Below, piece by piece: positions 9,051-17,747 of a stretch of 64,000 nt of DNA. The translations under genes were made by a program, and so were the position numbers. Each line of letters begins with the position of its first letter. Position 1 is the stretch's first letter. The stretch is from Syntrophomonas sp. UBA5314. Lineage in GTDB: Bacteria > Bacillota > Syntrophomonadia > Syntrophomonadales > Syntrophomonadaceae. The stretch is from positions 2,137 through 66,136 of the forward strand of contig DHRK01000042.1 in the NCBI GenBank assembly GCA_002410325.1, read 5' to 3'. The notes under the pieces are model-generated. The model did not search any database, was not told the origin of the DNA, and saw only the letters and a list, made by a program, of their open reading frames with translations.

Positions 9051-10028
9051 ATGTTAAGAAAATCGAAGCTCTTTATTTTATTAGCAATTATTGCTCTGCT
9101 TATCGGATGCAGCGCGCCAATCCAAAATCCATATGCGGACCAGAACAACTGGGCTTATTTCCCGGAAAACAGCCAGCTTAAAAAAGTTGATGTATTTCTG
9201 GTCTGCCCGACCGTTTATATGGGACAAAATAATTCATTTAATATGGAAATAAACGATGCCCAGACCCGACCCAATTTTGTGGGCGCTCTTAATATGGAAA
9301 AAGGGATTTACGAGGATGTCTGCAGCGTATATGCGCCTTTCTACCGGCAGGCGGGCTTGAATGTCTACAGCCTTGACGCAACTGAAGCGGAACCATATTT
9401 CCAGCTGGCTTACAGCGATGTCAGGCAATCGTTTGAGTATTACATGCAGGAATGCAATAACGGTCGGCCCTTCGTTCTAGCAGGCTTTAGCCAGGGCTCG
9501 GACATGCTTCTTCGTCTCATGAAGGATTTATTCCAGAACGAAAGCTACAACCAACGCCTGGTGGCAGCCTATTTGATCGGCTGGCGAATTACCCCGGAGG
9601 ATATGGCCCGCTATCCTTTTTTAAAAATGGCTCAGGGCGCTAACGACACCGGCGTTATTATAAGCTTTAACTCTGAAGCGGAGTCGGTCAAGACTTCATT
9701 TATCGTTCCTAAAACAACCCTGGTCATTAATCCGCTCACTTGGAAAACTACCGGTGAACATGCTCCGGCCAGCTTAAATCTGGGTGCGGTTTTTACCGAT
9801 GATGACGGAGGGGTTGTAAAAGAAATCCCGGCCTTAACCGGGGCCTACCTGGATCAGGAGCGGGGCACCCTTAAAGTAACCGACATATCTCCCGGGGAAT
9901 ATCCGTTCGTATTGGACATCTTCAGCCAGGGCGACTATCACATTTATGATTATCAGTTTTTCTATCGCAACCTGCAGCAAAATGTAGCTGTCCGCACTGA
10001 GGCCTACCTGGAAGCTCACAGGAAGTAG
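9051..10028 (+). CDS. Lipoprotein with alpha/beta-hydrolase fold (DUF3089-like)
   Basis: A 325-residue exported lipoprotein. The signal peptide MLRKSKLFILLAIIALLIGC ends in a lipobox (LIGC, Cys20), so it is tethered outside the membrane. The mature part has VDVFLVCPTVYM (about 46-57), LNVYSLDA, and a nucleophile elbow GFSQGSD (about 145-151), as in DUF3089-type alpha/beta hydrolases. Asp and His partners are plausible (LVAAYLIGW; EHAPASLNLGAVF). The start has an AGGAAGG RBS. It is monocistronic and lies just after the mobile-element pile-up. The substrate is unknown; an esterase or lipase role is inference. Confidence 0.78.
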   Translation: MLRKSKLFILLAIIALLIGCSAPIQNPYADQNNWAYFPENSQLKKVDVFLVCPTVYMGQNNSFNMEINDAQTRPNFVGALNMEKGIYEDVCSVYAPFYRQAGLNVYSLDATEAEPYFQLAYSDVRQSFEYYMQECNNGRPFVLAGFSQGSDMLLRLMKDLFQNESYNQRLVAAYLIGWRITPEDMARYPFLKMAQGANDTGVIISFNSEAESVKTSFIVPKTTLVINPLTWKTTGEHAPASLNLGAVFTDDDGGVVKEIPALTGAYLDQERGTLKVTDISPGEYPFVLDIFSQGDYHIYDYQFFYRNLQQNVAVRTEAYLEAHRK

Positions 10029-10072
10029 AATGAGTTCGGGGACGGGATTGCTGATGTACCCTGACCCGAAAA

Positions 10073-10371
10073 TTAATCAGTATGTATTTCAAGATACAGT
10101 TTTTCTAACCAATCATCAACTCCAAGCATTTTAGCCCAATGTATTAGATAATTACGATCGAGAAGTTCATCCTGAACTATCAATACCCCTTTAATTTATC
10201 CGCCAGTTGTTGAACTTTGGTATGATCGAGATCTGAAATCAGGTCTGCATCTAAAGTAGCTCTGGGGATTCCATAGATTGAACTCCCGAGTGAACCACCA
10301 ATAAAATAATTTATTCCACATTCTTCAAGAGCTTTAATCACTTTAAATGTAACCGAAAAAGGAATGAGCAT
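10073..10371 (-). pseudogene. Nucleotidyltransferase-like gene with internal deletion
   Basis: The frame starts MLIPFSVTFKVIKALEECGI (ATG shares its A with the TGA of the upstream gene) and has the nucleotidyltransferase signature FIGGSLGSSIYGIPRATLDADLI. It then stops after LADKLKGY. One base out of frame the sequence resumes as VLIVQDELLDRNYL...HWAKMLGVDDWLE and ends at 10073, which is the usual C-terminus of these proteins. Family members have about 80 more residues between the two parts. So an internal deletion with frameshift, at a GGGG run near 10185, has broken the gene. Confidence 0.7.
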
Positions 10372-10628
10372 CAGTAGCCCTCTTTCTCCGGATCCCATTG
10401 ATTTACTTTAAGAGAGAGATCCCGTCCCCATAAAATTGCGCCCAACCGTTTGTTGAATTCGGATTGGGATATATTGGGATGCCGTCTTCGGATGCCGGCT
10501 TTAGCCAGATTTATAACGGTTTCGGACATTTCCATAGCCAATTTAAATTTAAGGGGTACAGCCATTTGACGGTAACCATTAATTATTATGGTTTGGGTAG
10601 CAGGACAAGTGTCGGATATTTCAGGCAT
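10371..10628 (-). CDS. Small partner protein of the nucleotidyltransferase pair
   Basis: An 85-residue soluble protein whose centre reads AMEMSETVINLAKAGIRRRH, followed by PNISQSEFNKRLGAILWGRD. Small proteins with the pattern AGIRRRHPxxSExEL...L..R(F/L)YGR commonly sit directly before a nucleotidyltransferase gene in many bacteria (recalled context, not searched). The pair is sometimes suspected to be toxin-antitoxin-like, which is inference. The RBS is AGAGG, 8 bases before ATG. Its stop overlaps the start of the next gene (TGATG), so the two were translated together before the partner was deleted internally. Confidence 0.55.
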   Translation of the reverse strand: MPEISDTCPATQTIIINGYRQMAVPLKFKLAMEMSETVINLAKAGIRRRHPNISQSEFNKRLGAILWGRDLSLKVNQWDPEKEGY

Positions 10629-10639
10629 ATCAAAATACC

Positions 10640-10669
10640 TCTATAATTGATGCTTATTTACAGTGTAAA
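10640..10669 (-). promoter_or_regulatory. Promoter with TTTACA palindrome for the nucleotidyltransferase pair
   Basis: On the minus strand TTTACA (10669-10664) and TATAGA (10645-10640) are 18 bases apart, just before the small gene. The -35 box is half of a 13-bp inverted repeat TTTACA-C-TGTAAA (10669-10657), a possible autoregulatory site. Confidence 0.5.
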
Positions 10670-10722
10670 TGAAAATATACCGGCAAGCAATGTGACTGAG
10701 TGAGCACTATATCAAAAAGCAC

Positions 10723-10733
10723 GGGGCCGTCCC
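10723..10733 (-). repeat. Copy of dispersed GGGACGGCCCC repeat
   Basis: The minus strand reads GGGACGGCCCC here and the plus strand reads the same 11 bases at 12761-12771. The GntR-ABC operon lies between them, so the copies are an inverted pair. They belong to a set of GGGG(A/G)CGG-type intergenic repeats in this window. Confidence 0.45.
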
Positions 10734-10789
10734 TATGCCATCTGTGTGATACGAAACCTTGAGATTCAGGCGTAAAGCCCATGCTGTTT

Positions 10790-11536
10790 TTAATACCTTT
10801 CGAACCTGCGTTTAAACAAACGGCAGCTCCCCCAGAATCCTACTGCGATAATAGAAATCGGGTATATTATCCCAAATGTGTTTATCAGCCCATTCGGGCT
10901 TTTGCTTACGGAAATACTAAATCCGAATTTATTATCGCTAACTTGAACGAGATCTACATACCAGGCACCGATTGTAATAAAAAACACATATACAAATGCC
11001 ATTAACAGCAGGCATATTAAAAAAAAGTTTAAAACTGATGTTATATCCGGCCTGTTCCTGGTCAAACTAAAACTTTTTGTTGAAATATAGGAGAACATAG
11101 CGATGATGAGAAGTACTAAGATAAGAATGACATAAGCGAGGAAGTTGAAAAAGACCTTGGATACTACTATATTAGACATTTTAGGTTCAAACATTAGCGA
11201 CCACAACAGTATTGTAAGAATCGTCCCTGTAATAACTATGCTGATTGAAACAATAAGTTTACTCAAAAGCATTTTCCACGGTTCTAAAGGCAGGGAGAGC
11301 TCTAGCTGGTACGAATCCTTCCGCAACCAGTTAACAGTCTCAATTGCCGGGAAAACTATAGAATAGATAAAAAAGAACATGCTTACAATCGCTGCTATCC
11401 CATTTACAACAGGAGACAAGTATAGTATGTCGTCGGGTACCACCGCTTTTATAACAAAAACTACCGCCCAAACAATATAAAGCTCATAATATTTCTTAAC
11501 GTAATTTAAAATATCCCATTTTAGCAGTTTAAACAT
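10790..11536 (-). CDS. ABC-2 type permease of the GntR-regulated transporter
   Basis: A ~248-residue membrane protein with about six hydrophobic segments (for example LYIVWAVVFVIKAVV, IAAIVSMFFFIYSIVF, LIVSISIVITGTILTILLW, VILILVLLIIAMFSYI and FFLICLLLMAFVYVFF). I place the start at ATG 11536 because GGAGG lies at the right distance; the upstream TTG would give two extra residues. It overlaps the ATPase gene end. It would form the membrane part of a YtrBC-type exporter with that ATPase. YtrA-type operons are usually induced by cell-wall antibiotics in relatives; a similar role here is inference. Confidence 0.85.
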   Translation of the reverse strand: MFKLLKWDILNYVKKYYELYIVWAVVFVIKAVVPDDILYLSPVVNGIAAIVSMFFFIYSIVFPAIETVNWLRKDSYQLELSLPLEPWKMLLSKLIVSISIVITGTILTILLWSLMFEPKMSNIVVSKVFFNFLAYVILILVLLIIAMFSYISTKSFSLTRNRPDITSVLNFFLICLLLMAFVYVFFITIGAWYVDLVQVSDNKFGFSISVSKSPNGLINTFGIIYPISIIAVGFWGSCRLFKRRFERY

Positions 11537-12227
11537 GGGCAAAAACCTCCAGATAACATTCTTCTATGGATTGACCGCGAACCTCCCGGATGTTTTCAGC
11601 GTTGTCCGAAAAGACCAATTCACCCTGGTTTAAAAACAATACTTCATCTAGCAAGGTTTCCACATCCTTAACCTGATGGGTGGAAATGATGATGGCGCTT
11701 TCCTCATTCAATCCGGCCAAAATAGTCTTTATAATCCTATCTCTAGCCCAAGGATCAATGCCCCCAATCGGTTCATCAAGCAAATATAAACAGGCCTGGC
11801 GCGAAAAAGTCAGCATTATCAGAACCCGCTCTGTGGTTCCCTTGGACAAATTCCTTACCTCTTCCGATTCGTCGATGCCAAGAAATGTACAGAGTTCTTT
11901 CGCACGGTTGGCGTCAAAGTCGGGAAACATTTCGCTATAGTATTGGATCGCGTCACGAACCCGCATCCATCTAAACAGGTGGTTGGTATCGGGCATATAA
12001 GCGATGTACTTCTTGCTGGCAAAGCTGACTTTTTCGCCGCAAATTTCAACTTCGCCAGAATCAGCATGGTATAAATTCATCAATATTTTGATCAAGGTGG
12101 TCTTTCCGGCCCCATTGGGCCCTAAGATTCCGACCACCCGGCCTTTGTCTATTTCAAAATCTATTCCCTTTAAAACCGCTTTTCTACCAATATGTTTAGT
12201 CAAACCTTTAACCCTAACCACACTCAT
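11529..12227 (-). CDS. ABC transporter ATPase (YtrB-like)
   Basis: A 232-residue ATPase with Walker A GPNGAGKT (about 36-43), a signature region NLSKGTTERV in place of the usual LSGGQ, Walker B ACLYLLDEPIGGID and the switch His in IISTHQ. The LSKGTTER signature is typical of the Ytr/CcmA-like two-gene exporters regulated by GntR proteins. It overlaps gntR by 4 bases (ATGA) and the permease by 8 bases, so the three genes form one tight operon. The substrate is unknown. Confidence 0.9.
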   Translation of the reverse strand: MSVVRVKGLTKHIGRKAVLKGIDFEIDKGRVVGILGPNGAGKTTLIKILMNLYHADSGEVEICGEKVSFASKKYIAYMPDTNHLFRWMRVRDAIQYYSEMFPDFDANRAKELCTFLGIDESEEVRNLSKGTTERVLIMLTFSRQACLYLLDEPIGGIDPWARDRIIKTILAGLNEESAIIISTHQVKDVETLLDEVLFLNQGELVFSDNAENIREVRGQSIEECYLEVFAHV

Positions 12228-12580
12228 ATAGCCAACGCCTTTCTTATTATTTTGAATATTTCACTTTTATCGTAGCCCAGGCCCTCCATGCCACCGACAA
12301 AGCCCTCAATCAACTTTGCCGACATTTCTTCTTTCAACGCGGCAACAACGTTTTCGTCTTTGCTTACAAAGCTTCCGATACCTCTTTGCGTGAAGATGAT
12401 CCCCTGCCGTTCCAATTCTGAGCAGGCACGCTGCATGGTATTTATATTCACCTCAAATTTGGCTGCTAATGCCCGCACTGAATCAATCCTCTCCCCCCGG
12501 GCCAGTACCCCCGTCACTATATCTTTTTTGATGCGGTCCATGATCTGCAGATATATGGGTACCGTAGTGTTAAAGTTCAT
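12224..12580 (-). CDS. GntR-family repressor, YtrA subfamily
   Basis: A 118-residue regulator consisting of a winged HTH (IYLQIMDRIKKDIVTGVLAR..., then SVRALAAKFEVNINTMQRAC) and a short C-terminal helical tail, the size and layout of the YtrA subfamily. It is the first gene of the operon with the ABC ATPase and permease. It most likely represses its own promoter by binding the long inverted repeat at 12599-12634. Ligand is not predictable. Confidence 0.9.
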   Translation of the reverse strand: MNFNTTVPIYLQIMDRIKKDIVTGVLARGERIDSVRALAAKFEVNINTMQRACSELERQGIIFTQRGIGSFVSKDENVVAALKEEMSAKLIEGFVGGMEGLGYDKSEIFKIIRKALAI

Positions 12581-12598
12581 CCTGTTGTTTCACCTGCC

Positions 12599-12634
12599 AG
12601 TACTAGTGTTATATGTATATAGTACACTAGTACT
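12599..12634 (-). promoter_or_regulatory. GntR operator: perfect 11-bp inverted repeat
   Basis: AGTACTAGTGT (12599-12609) and ACACTAGTACT (12624-12634) are perfect inverted copies separated by 14 bases. They sit 19-54 bases before the gntR start and overlap the promoter region (a minus-strand TTGACT lies at about 12647). YtrA-type regulators bind long inverted repeats in just this position. Confidence 0.8.
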
Positions 12635-12759
12635 CTAGAAAGTCAAATACCTTTCTGGATAATAATGTTTAGGATCGGCTGTAAGGGGAAGAAATGCGAT
12701 ATGGCGGGGTAGTTCACCTCGGATGCCCTATTGGTTATAGAATGGGCTTTGTGATAGCT

Positions 12760-12775
12760 GGGGACGGCCCCTGCC
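12760..12775 (+). repeat. Copy of dispersed GGGGACGG repeat
   Basis: GGGGACGGCCCCTGCC lies in the 220-base spacer between gntR and the peptide-export locus. It is related to the copies at 21298 and 23471, and an inverted 11-base match lies at 10723. I see no gene in the spacer. Confidence 0.45.
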
Positions 12776-12859
12776 TACTACCAGCCGGGGTCTTCCTTAC
12801 AGTTTTATCCCTCCATTTTCGATATTTATCATGTAGTCTTAAAGCAGGAGAAATATAAA

Positions 12860-13111
12860 ATGAGCAACACCATTTTTCGCAAGGCCAGCCTGGACAGCAT
12901 ATCATCACCGGAGCAGTTGAACGACTATATAAAAGTATCCAACCCGAGTATTTGGATAGTACTGATGGCTATGTTTATATTGCTGGCAGTGCTTGTGGTA
13001 TGGAGCATTACCGGTAGCCTCCCCACCAGCGTGCACGCCAAAGGCGTGATAAACGGGGGGAAAGTCCTGGGCTATGTTATCGCCTGGAACTTGAGGATGT
13101 CAAACAGATAG
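12860..13111 (+). pseudogene. NHLM-system HlyD-like secretion protein, N-terminal stump
   Basis: The first ~65 codons are the N-terminus of the HlyD-type membrane-fusion protein of NHLM bacteriocin systems: MSNTIFRKASLDSISSPEQL, then the single membrane helix (WIVLMAMFILLAVLVVWSI) and GSLPTSVHAKGVI. At about 13060 the sequence switches out of frame into the C39 peptidase region of the next gene, and the frame stops at 13111. A deletion has therefore removed most of this gene (members have about 250-400 residues) and the beginning of the following exporter. The stub could still insert in the membrane but lacks the periplasmic coiled coil. Confidence 0.75.
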
Positions 13112-15021
13112 AGTATCCGGTGATTATCCACTGGAACTTTAATCATTTCGTAGTGTTGAACGGTTTTAAAAAAAACTACGTGGTGCTCAATGATCCGGGT
13201 CGGGGAACGGTTCAGGTTCCAATAGAAGAGTTCAATAAATCCTTTACCGGAATTGTACTGGCTTTTTCTAAAACGGAGAGCTTTGTAGCCGATGGCAAGC
13301 CGCGCAGCGTGTGGGGCTTTGCCAGAAGCCGCTTAAAAGGCACTTTGGTGCCGATATTGTTCGTAATTCTCACCGGTATTCTAACGGCGATGGCCGGGGT
13401 GCTCACTCCGGTTTTTGCCCGGGTGTTTATGGACCGAATTTTAACCGGGGCCAATCCTGATTGGCTTTACCCCTTTATATGGGCCATGACTGGCCTGCTC
13501 GCTTTTCAGATCATCGTATCCGTCATCAACATCCTATATATGCTGAAAATTAGAGGTAAACTGGCCATTGTGGCCAACACCACCTTTTTCTGGCATGTCC
13601 TGCGCCTGCCGGTGGAATTTTTTTCGCAGCGCATGGCCGGGGATATTGCCGCCCGGCAGAGTTCCAACGAGCTCATTGCGGAGACTTTAATGAGCCAATT
13701 GGCACCTGTTTTATTGAACCTGGCTATGCTGGTTTTTTACTTTGTGATTATGGCAAAATACAGCCTTTTACTGACCGCTGTAGGGCTTGCGGCTACCTTT
13801 ATCAACCTATGGGTAGCCGGTCTTATTTCAAAAAAGCGGGTGAATATAACCCGGGCCCAGATGCGCGACAGCGGTAAACTGGCAGCCACCACCATGAGCG
13901 GTATTGAAATGATTGAAACCATCAAGGCATCCGGAGCCGAAAACGGCTATTTTGAACGCTGGGCCGGCTTCCAGGCTTCGGTCAACAGCTCATCGGTCAG
14001 ATCTGCCCTGCTTAATCAGTACCTGGGAGCGCTTCCCGGGGCTCTGCAGCAGATCGCCAACCTGGCCGTGCTGTTCCTGGGGGCCATGCTGATCATGAAC
14101 GGACAATTTACCGTGGGTATGCTCCTGGCTTTTCAGGGCTTTATGAACGCATTTTTGGCGCCTGTGAATGCCTTTATCGGGCTGGGACAGAGTATGCAGG
14201 AAATGCGTTCTTCCATGGAGAGAATCGAAGATGTGATGAATTACCAGCCTGATGTAGAATACCCGCCCCAGGCTGAAGATGATGACCGGGAGTATCACAA
14301 ATTGAGCGGCGCTCTTACCATGAAAAACGTTACCTTTGGCTACTCCCGGCTGGCGGAACCCTTGATAGAAAATTTCAGCCTGACTGCCAAACCGGGCCAG
14401 AGAATCGCGCTGGTAGGCACCTCGGGATGCGGAAAGTCCACCCTCTCCAAATTGATATCCGGTCTGTATAAACCCTGGAGCGGTGAAATAGAATTTGACG
14501 GGCAGGCCCGGGAGGATATTTACCGGGAAGTTCTTACCGGTTCGGTGGCCGTAGTCGATCAGGACATTATACTGTTTGAGGATACCATCAGCAACAACAT
14601 AAAGATGTGGGACAAATCAATTGAAGACTTTGAAATGATTTTAGCGGCCCGCGATGCCGGACTGCATACGGAAATTATGCAGCGGGAGGGCGGCTACAAT
14701 GGCATGATACTGGAGGGAGGCCGAAATTTTTCGGGCGGCCAGCGGCAGAGGATAGAAATCGCCCGGGTGCTGGCCCAGGACCCCAGGCTCGTTATTCTGG
14801 ACGAGGCCACCTCGGCCCTGGATGCCAAAACCGAGCATGAAGTGGTTAAGGCCATCAAAGACCGGGGCGTAACCTGCATTATTATAGCTCACCGGCTGTC
14901 CGCCATTCGCGACTGTGATGAAATCATCGTAATGAATAAGGGCAAAGTTATAGAGCGGGGCAGGCATGAAGAATTATTTCTGGCCGGGGGGCTTTATACC
15001 GAGCTTATTGCCACTGAATAG
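13075..15021 (+). pseudogene. NHLM peptidase/ABC exporter, lacks the catalytic Cys part of its C39 domain
   Basis: The frame resumes as CYRLELEDVKQIEYPVIIHW, then HFVVLNGF (catalytic His) and LNDPGRG (catalytic Asp), the second half of a C39 double-glycine leader peptidase. The half with the catalytic Cys is gone. A complete six-helix ABC exporter domain follows, then an ATPase with Walker A GTSGCGKST, signature FSGGQRQR and Walker B LVILDEATSALD. An alternative GTG start at 13120 gives 633 residues. The transporter core is intact, but leader cleavage should be lost. Neighbours identify it as the first of the two NHLM exporters. Confidence 0.75.
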
Positions 15022-15032
15022 GAGAGGCTGCT

Positions 15033-17252
15033 ATGAGCAAAGGCTGGTTTGATGAACAGATAAAAGACAGAATCCGCTATGATGAAGAAGGCGTTCAAAA
15101 CGCCTTCGCCCAGCTTTCCTCGGTTGTTCTGGGTAAATCGGTAATATCGGCTGCCTTAAACAGCGACCGGCTGAAAACGAAAAATGCCATCGAAGAAATC
15201 CTTAAGTTTTACAATACCGAGCCGATAGAACTGCCCGAAGAACTAGAAGACCTGAACGACCAGCTTGAGTACCTCCTGCGTCCCACCGGGATTATGTGAA
15301 GGGTGGTAAAGCTACAGGGCAACTGGTGGCGGGACGCTGTCGGCCCTATGCTGGGACAGACCCGGAGCGGCGATGTGGTGGCCCTCATCCCGGCCGGTTG
15401 GGGCGGGTACGAGTTCTTCGATTATGAAACCGGAGAAAAGCTCAGACTGTCACGCAAAACCAGGGATAAGCTGCAAGAAGAAGCCTTTTGTTTCTACCGT
15501 CCCCTGCCCCTTAAACAACTGGGACTTGCTGATCTCCTGCAGTATATAGTAAAGACCCTTTCTGCTGCCGATATTCTTATGGCGGCCCTGGCCGGTTTGG
15601 GTGTGAGCCTCCTCGGCCTGTTTACTCCCTACATAACGAAACTCATCTTTGAACGGGTCATTCCGGCCGGTGAACCGGGGCTGCTGCTGCCGGTGGCTTT
15701 AGTACTGGCGGGTGTTACCCTATCTGCGGTACTGATAGAAATCACTAAAACGCTTTTAATCGCCCGGGTGCAGACTAAAATGAACATCCCCGTTGAAGCG
15801 GCCGCCATGAGCCGGCTGCTTTTACTGCCGGCGGTCTTTTTTAAAGAATACAATGCCGGTGAACTGAGTTCACGCATCTCGGCCATTATGCAGCTCTGTG
15901 AAATGCTGGCCAATGCCTTCCTGGCAACCGGTCTTACTGCCCTTTTTTCATTGGTTTACGTATTTCAGATTATGAGTTTCGCCCCGACCCTGGTGGCCCC
16001 CGCCCTCCTGGTCATCCTGCTGGAACTGGCGGTTACCGTCATAACCGGTTTTGTCGAACTAAACCTTAACCGCCGGCGCATGGCTCTCGATGCCAGGCTT
16101 AACGGGCTCACTTTTGCCAGCTTTTCCGGGGTGCCAAAGATAAAACTGGCCGGCGCTGAACGGCGCGTATTTGCCAAATGGGCGAATGCTTATAAACAGC
16201 AGGCGGATGTAAATTACAATCCGCCATTGCTGGTTAAGATACAGCCGATTGCTGCCGGCGTCATCAACCTGGCCGGCATCGTTATCATATATTACAGCGC
16301 CGCTGCCGCCAGTGTTTCTGTTGCCGGCTTCATGGCCTTCAGCGCCTCATTCGGCCTGGTAACCGGTGCTATCATGTCTCTGGCCGGTGCAACTACCTCC
16401 TTTGCCAATATAAAACCGTTGATGGAAATGGTCGAACCCATCCTGAAAGCGGTGCCGGAAGTGGGGGAGAACAAGCAGATAATAACCAGGCTGTCCGGCA
16501 ATATTGAGCTAAACAACGTGTCTTTTCGCTACAACGAAGAAATGCCCCTGGTCTTGGATGATATCAGCTTAAAAATAAAGGCCGGCCAATATGTGGCCAT
16601 CGTGGGGAAAACCGGGTGCGGTAAATCAACCTTGATGCGGCTCTTGCTGGGATTTGAAACGCCGCAAAGGGGGGCTATCTACTATGACGGACGGGATATC
16701 GTCCGCCTTGACTTGCGATCCCTACGGCAGAATATCGGGGCGATAACGCAGGATGGACGGCTGTTTTCCGGCGATATTTTTTCCAATATCGTTATATCCG
16801 CTCCCTGGCTGTCGCGGGACGATGCCTGGCAGGCTGCGGAACTGGCCGGTATAGCCGATGACATCCGGGCCATGCCCATGGGCATGCACACCATGATTTC
16901 CGAGGGCAGCGGCGCCATTTCCGGAGGTCAGCGTCAGCGCTTGATGATCGCCCGCGCCATTGTGCCCAAACCCCGGATTCTGATGTTTGATGAGGCCACC
17001 TCGGCCCTGGACAATATCACCCAGAAGCAGGTAGCAGAGGCCCTGGGTTCTTTGAAAAGCACCCGGATCGTTATTGCCCACCGGCTTTCGACCATCCGCC
17101 ACTGTGAGCGCATCATCGTGCTGGAAGACGGCAAAATCAGGGAAGACGGCAGCTATGACGAACTGCTCCAAAAAGGCGGCTATTTCGCAGAACTGGTGGC
17201 AAGGCAACGGCTTGATGATGAGTCATTTATAGGAAAGACTACGCTATTTTAG
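15033..17252 (+). pseudogene. Second NHLM ABC exporter, split by an in-frame TGA
   Basis: Two frames are in register: 15033-15299 (88 residues, MSKGWFDEQIKDRIR... to LEYLLRPTGIM) and 15303-17252 (649 residues from GTG). They are separated only by TGA (15297-15299) and AGG. Homologues read continuously through LRPxGIMRRxV, so the TGA probably replaces CGA. The second part has the NHLM-type N-terminal domain (NWWRDAVGPMLG), six helices and an ATPase with GKTGCGKST, ISGGQRQR and LMFDEATSALD. A GTG right after the stop (15303) could allow reinitiation, leaving two polypeptides. No Sec machinery or SECIS-like hairpin is evident, so a nonsense mutation is the simplest reading. Confidence 0.8.
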
Positions 17253-17280
17253 TCGCTCGATCTGCCGTTCCACCGTCTTT

Positions 17281-17309
17281 TCCACGCTCTGGGACCCTTG
17301 TGCTATAAT
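17281..17309 (+). promoter_or_regulatory. Putative promoter of the precursor-peptide gene
   Basis: TATAAT (17304-17309) is a consensus -10 box. The best -35 at 17-base spacing is TCCACG (17281-17286), which is weak. It lies 66 bases before the GTG of the precursor gene, giving this gene its own start of transcription apart from the exporters. Confidence 0.5.
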
Positions 17310-17375
17310 ACAAAAAGAACAATATCCGAGGACGCGAACCGATTATGGCTTGTTGAACGAATGGAGGCTTAAAGC

Positions 17376-17654
17376 GTGAAGGAAATGGTACAAAAGATTA
17401 TAAAACATGCCGGCACCGGGGCCCTTATTTCGGCCCAGGCTTTTGAAAAGGCGGCGGCCGAGCTGGGCTACGGCAAGGAGGAAATCGTTGCAGCCATGCA
17501 GGATTTTGACGGGTTCCCGCTTGACGACGACGACCTGCTGGACGTGGTAGGCGGAGTTGGTTTAGAAAATGGTTACATGAACCAGACGCATGGTTACTCA
17601 AATAGAATTATTCAGAATCAAACCATTTCTTTCATAAATATAAGCATAGGTTGA
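17376..17654 (+). CDS. Putative RiPP precursor peptide with double-glycine leader
   Basis: A 92-residue peptide, GTG start with GGAGG 9 bases upstream. The leader (about 60 residues, MKEMVQKIIKHAGTGALISA...) is amphipathic and ends in an acidic stretch FPLDDDDLLDVVGG, a classic C39 cleavage motif. The 32-residue core, starting VGLENGYMNQTHGYSN, has no Cys, Trp or Pro and is rich in Asn, Gln, Ser, Thr and Ile. It contains three N-X-S/T sequons (NQT, NQT, NIS). It lies between the two NHLM exporters and the glycosyltransferase and radical SAM genes, so it is the natural substrate candidate. The leader is not a clear NHLP or Nif11 type. No database match was checked. Confidence 0.65.
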   Translation: MKEMVQKIIKHAGTGALISAQAFEKAAAELGYGKEEIVAAMQDFDGFPLDDDDLLDVVGGVGLENGYMNQTHGYSNRIIQNQTISFINISIG

Positions 17655-17747
17655 TAATTTAGTATATTGCTCAATCCGGTTCAACTTTGAAGGCGTGGGG
17701 GCAGGCGTAGGGTTCCTTATTGCCATCTAAGAGCATATTAGGAAGAG

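Noticed and set aside
12704..12722. GGGGTAGTTCAC as an IS200/IS605 right end
   Set aside because: No matching hairpin arm or transposase is next to it; a 12-base match alone is not enough.
15297..15299. TGA as a selenocysteine codon in the NHLM exporter
   Set aside because: Homologues have Arg, not Cys, at this position, and no hairpin of SECIS type follows; a nonsense change fits better.
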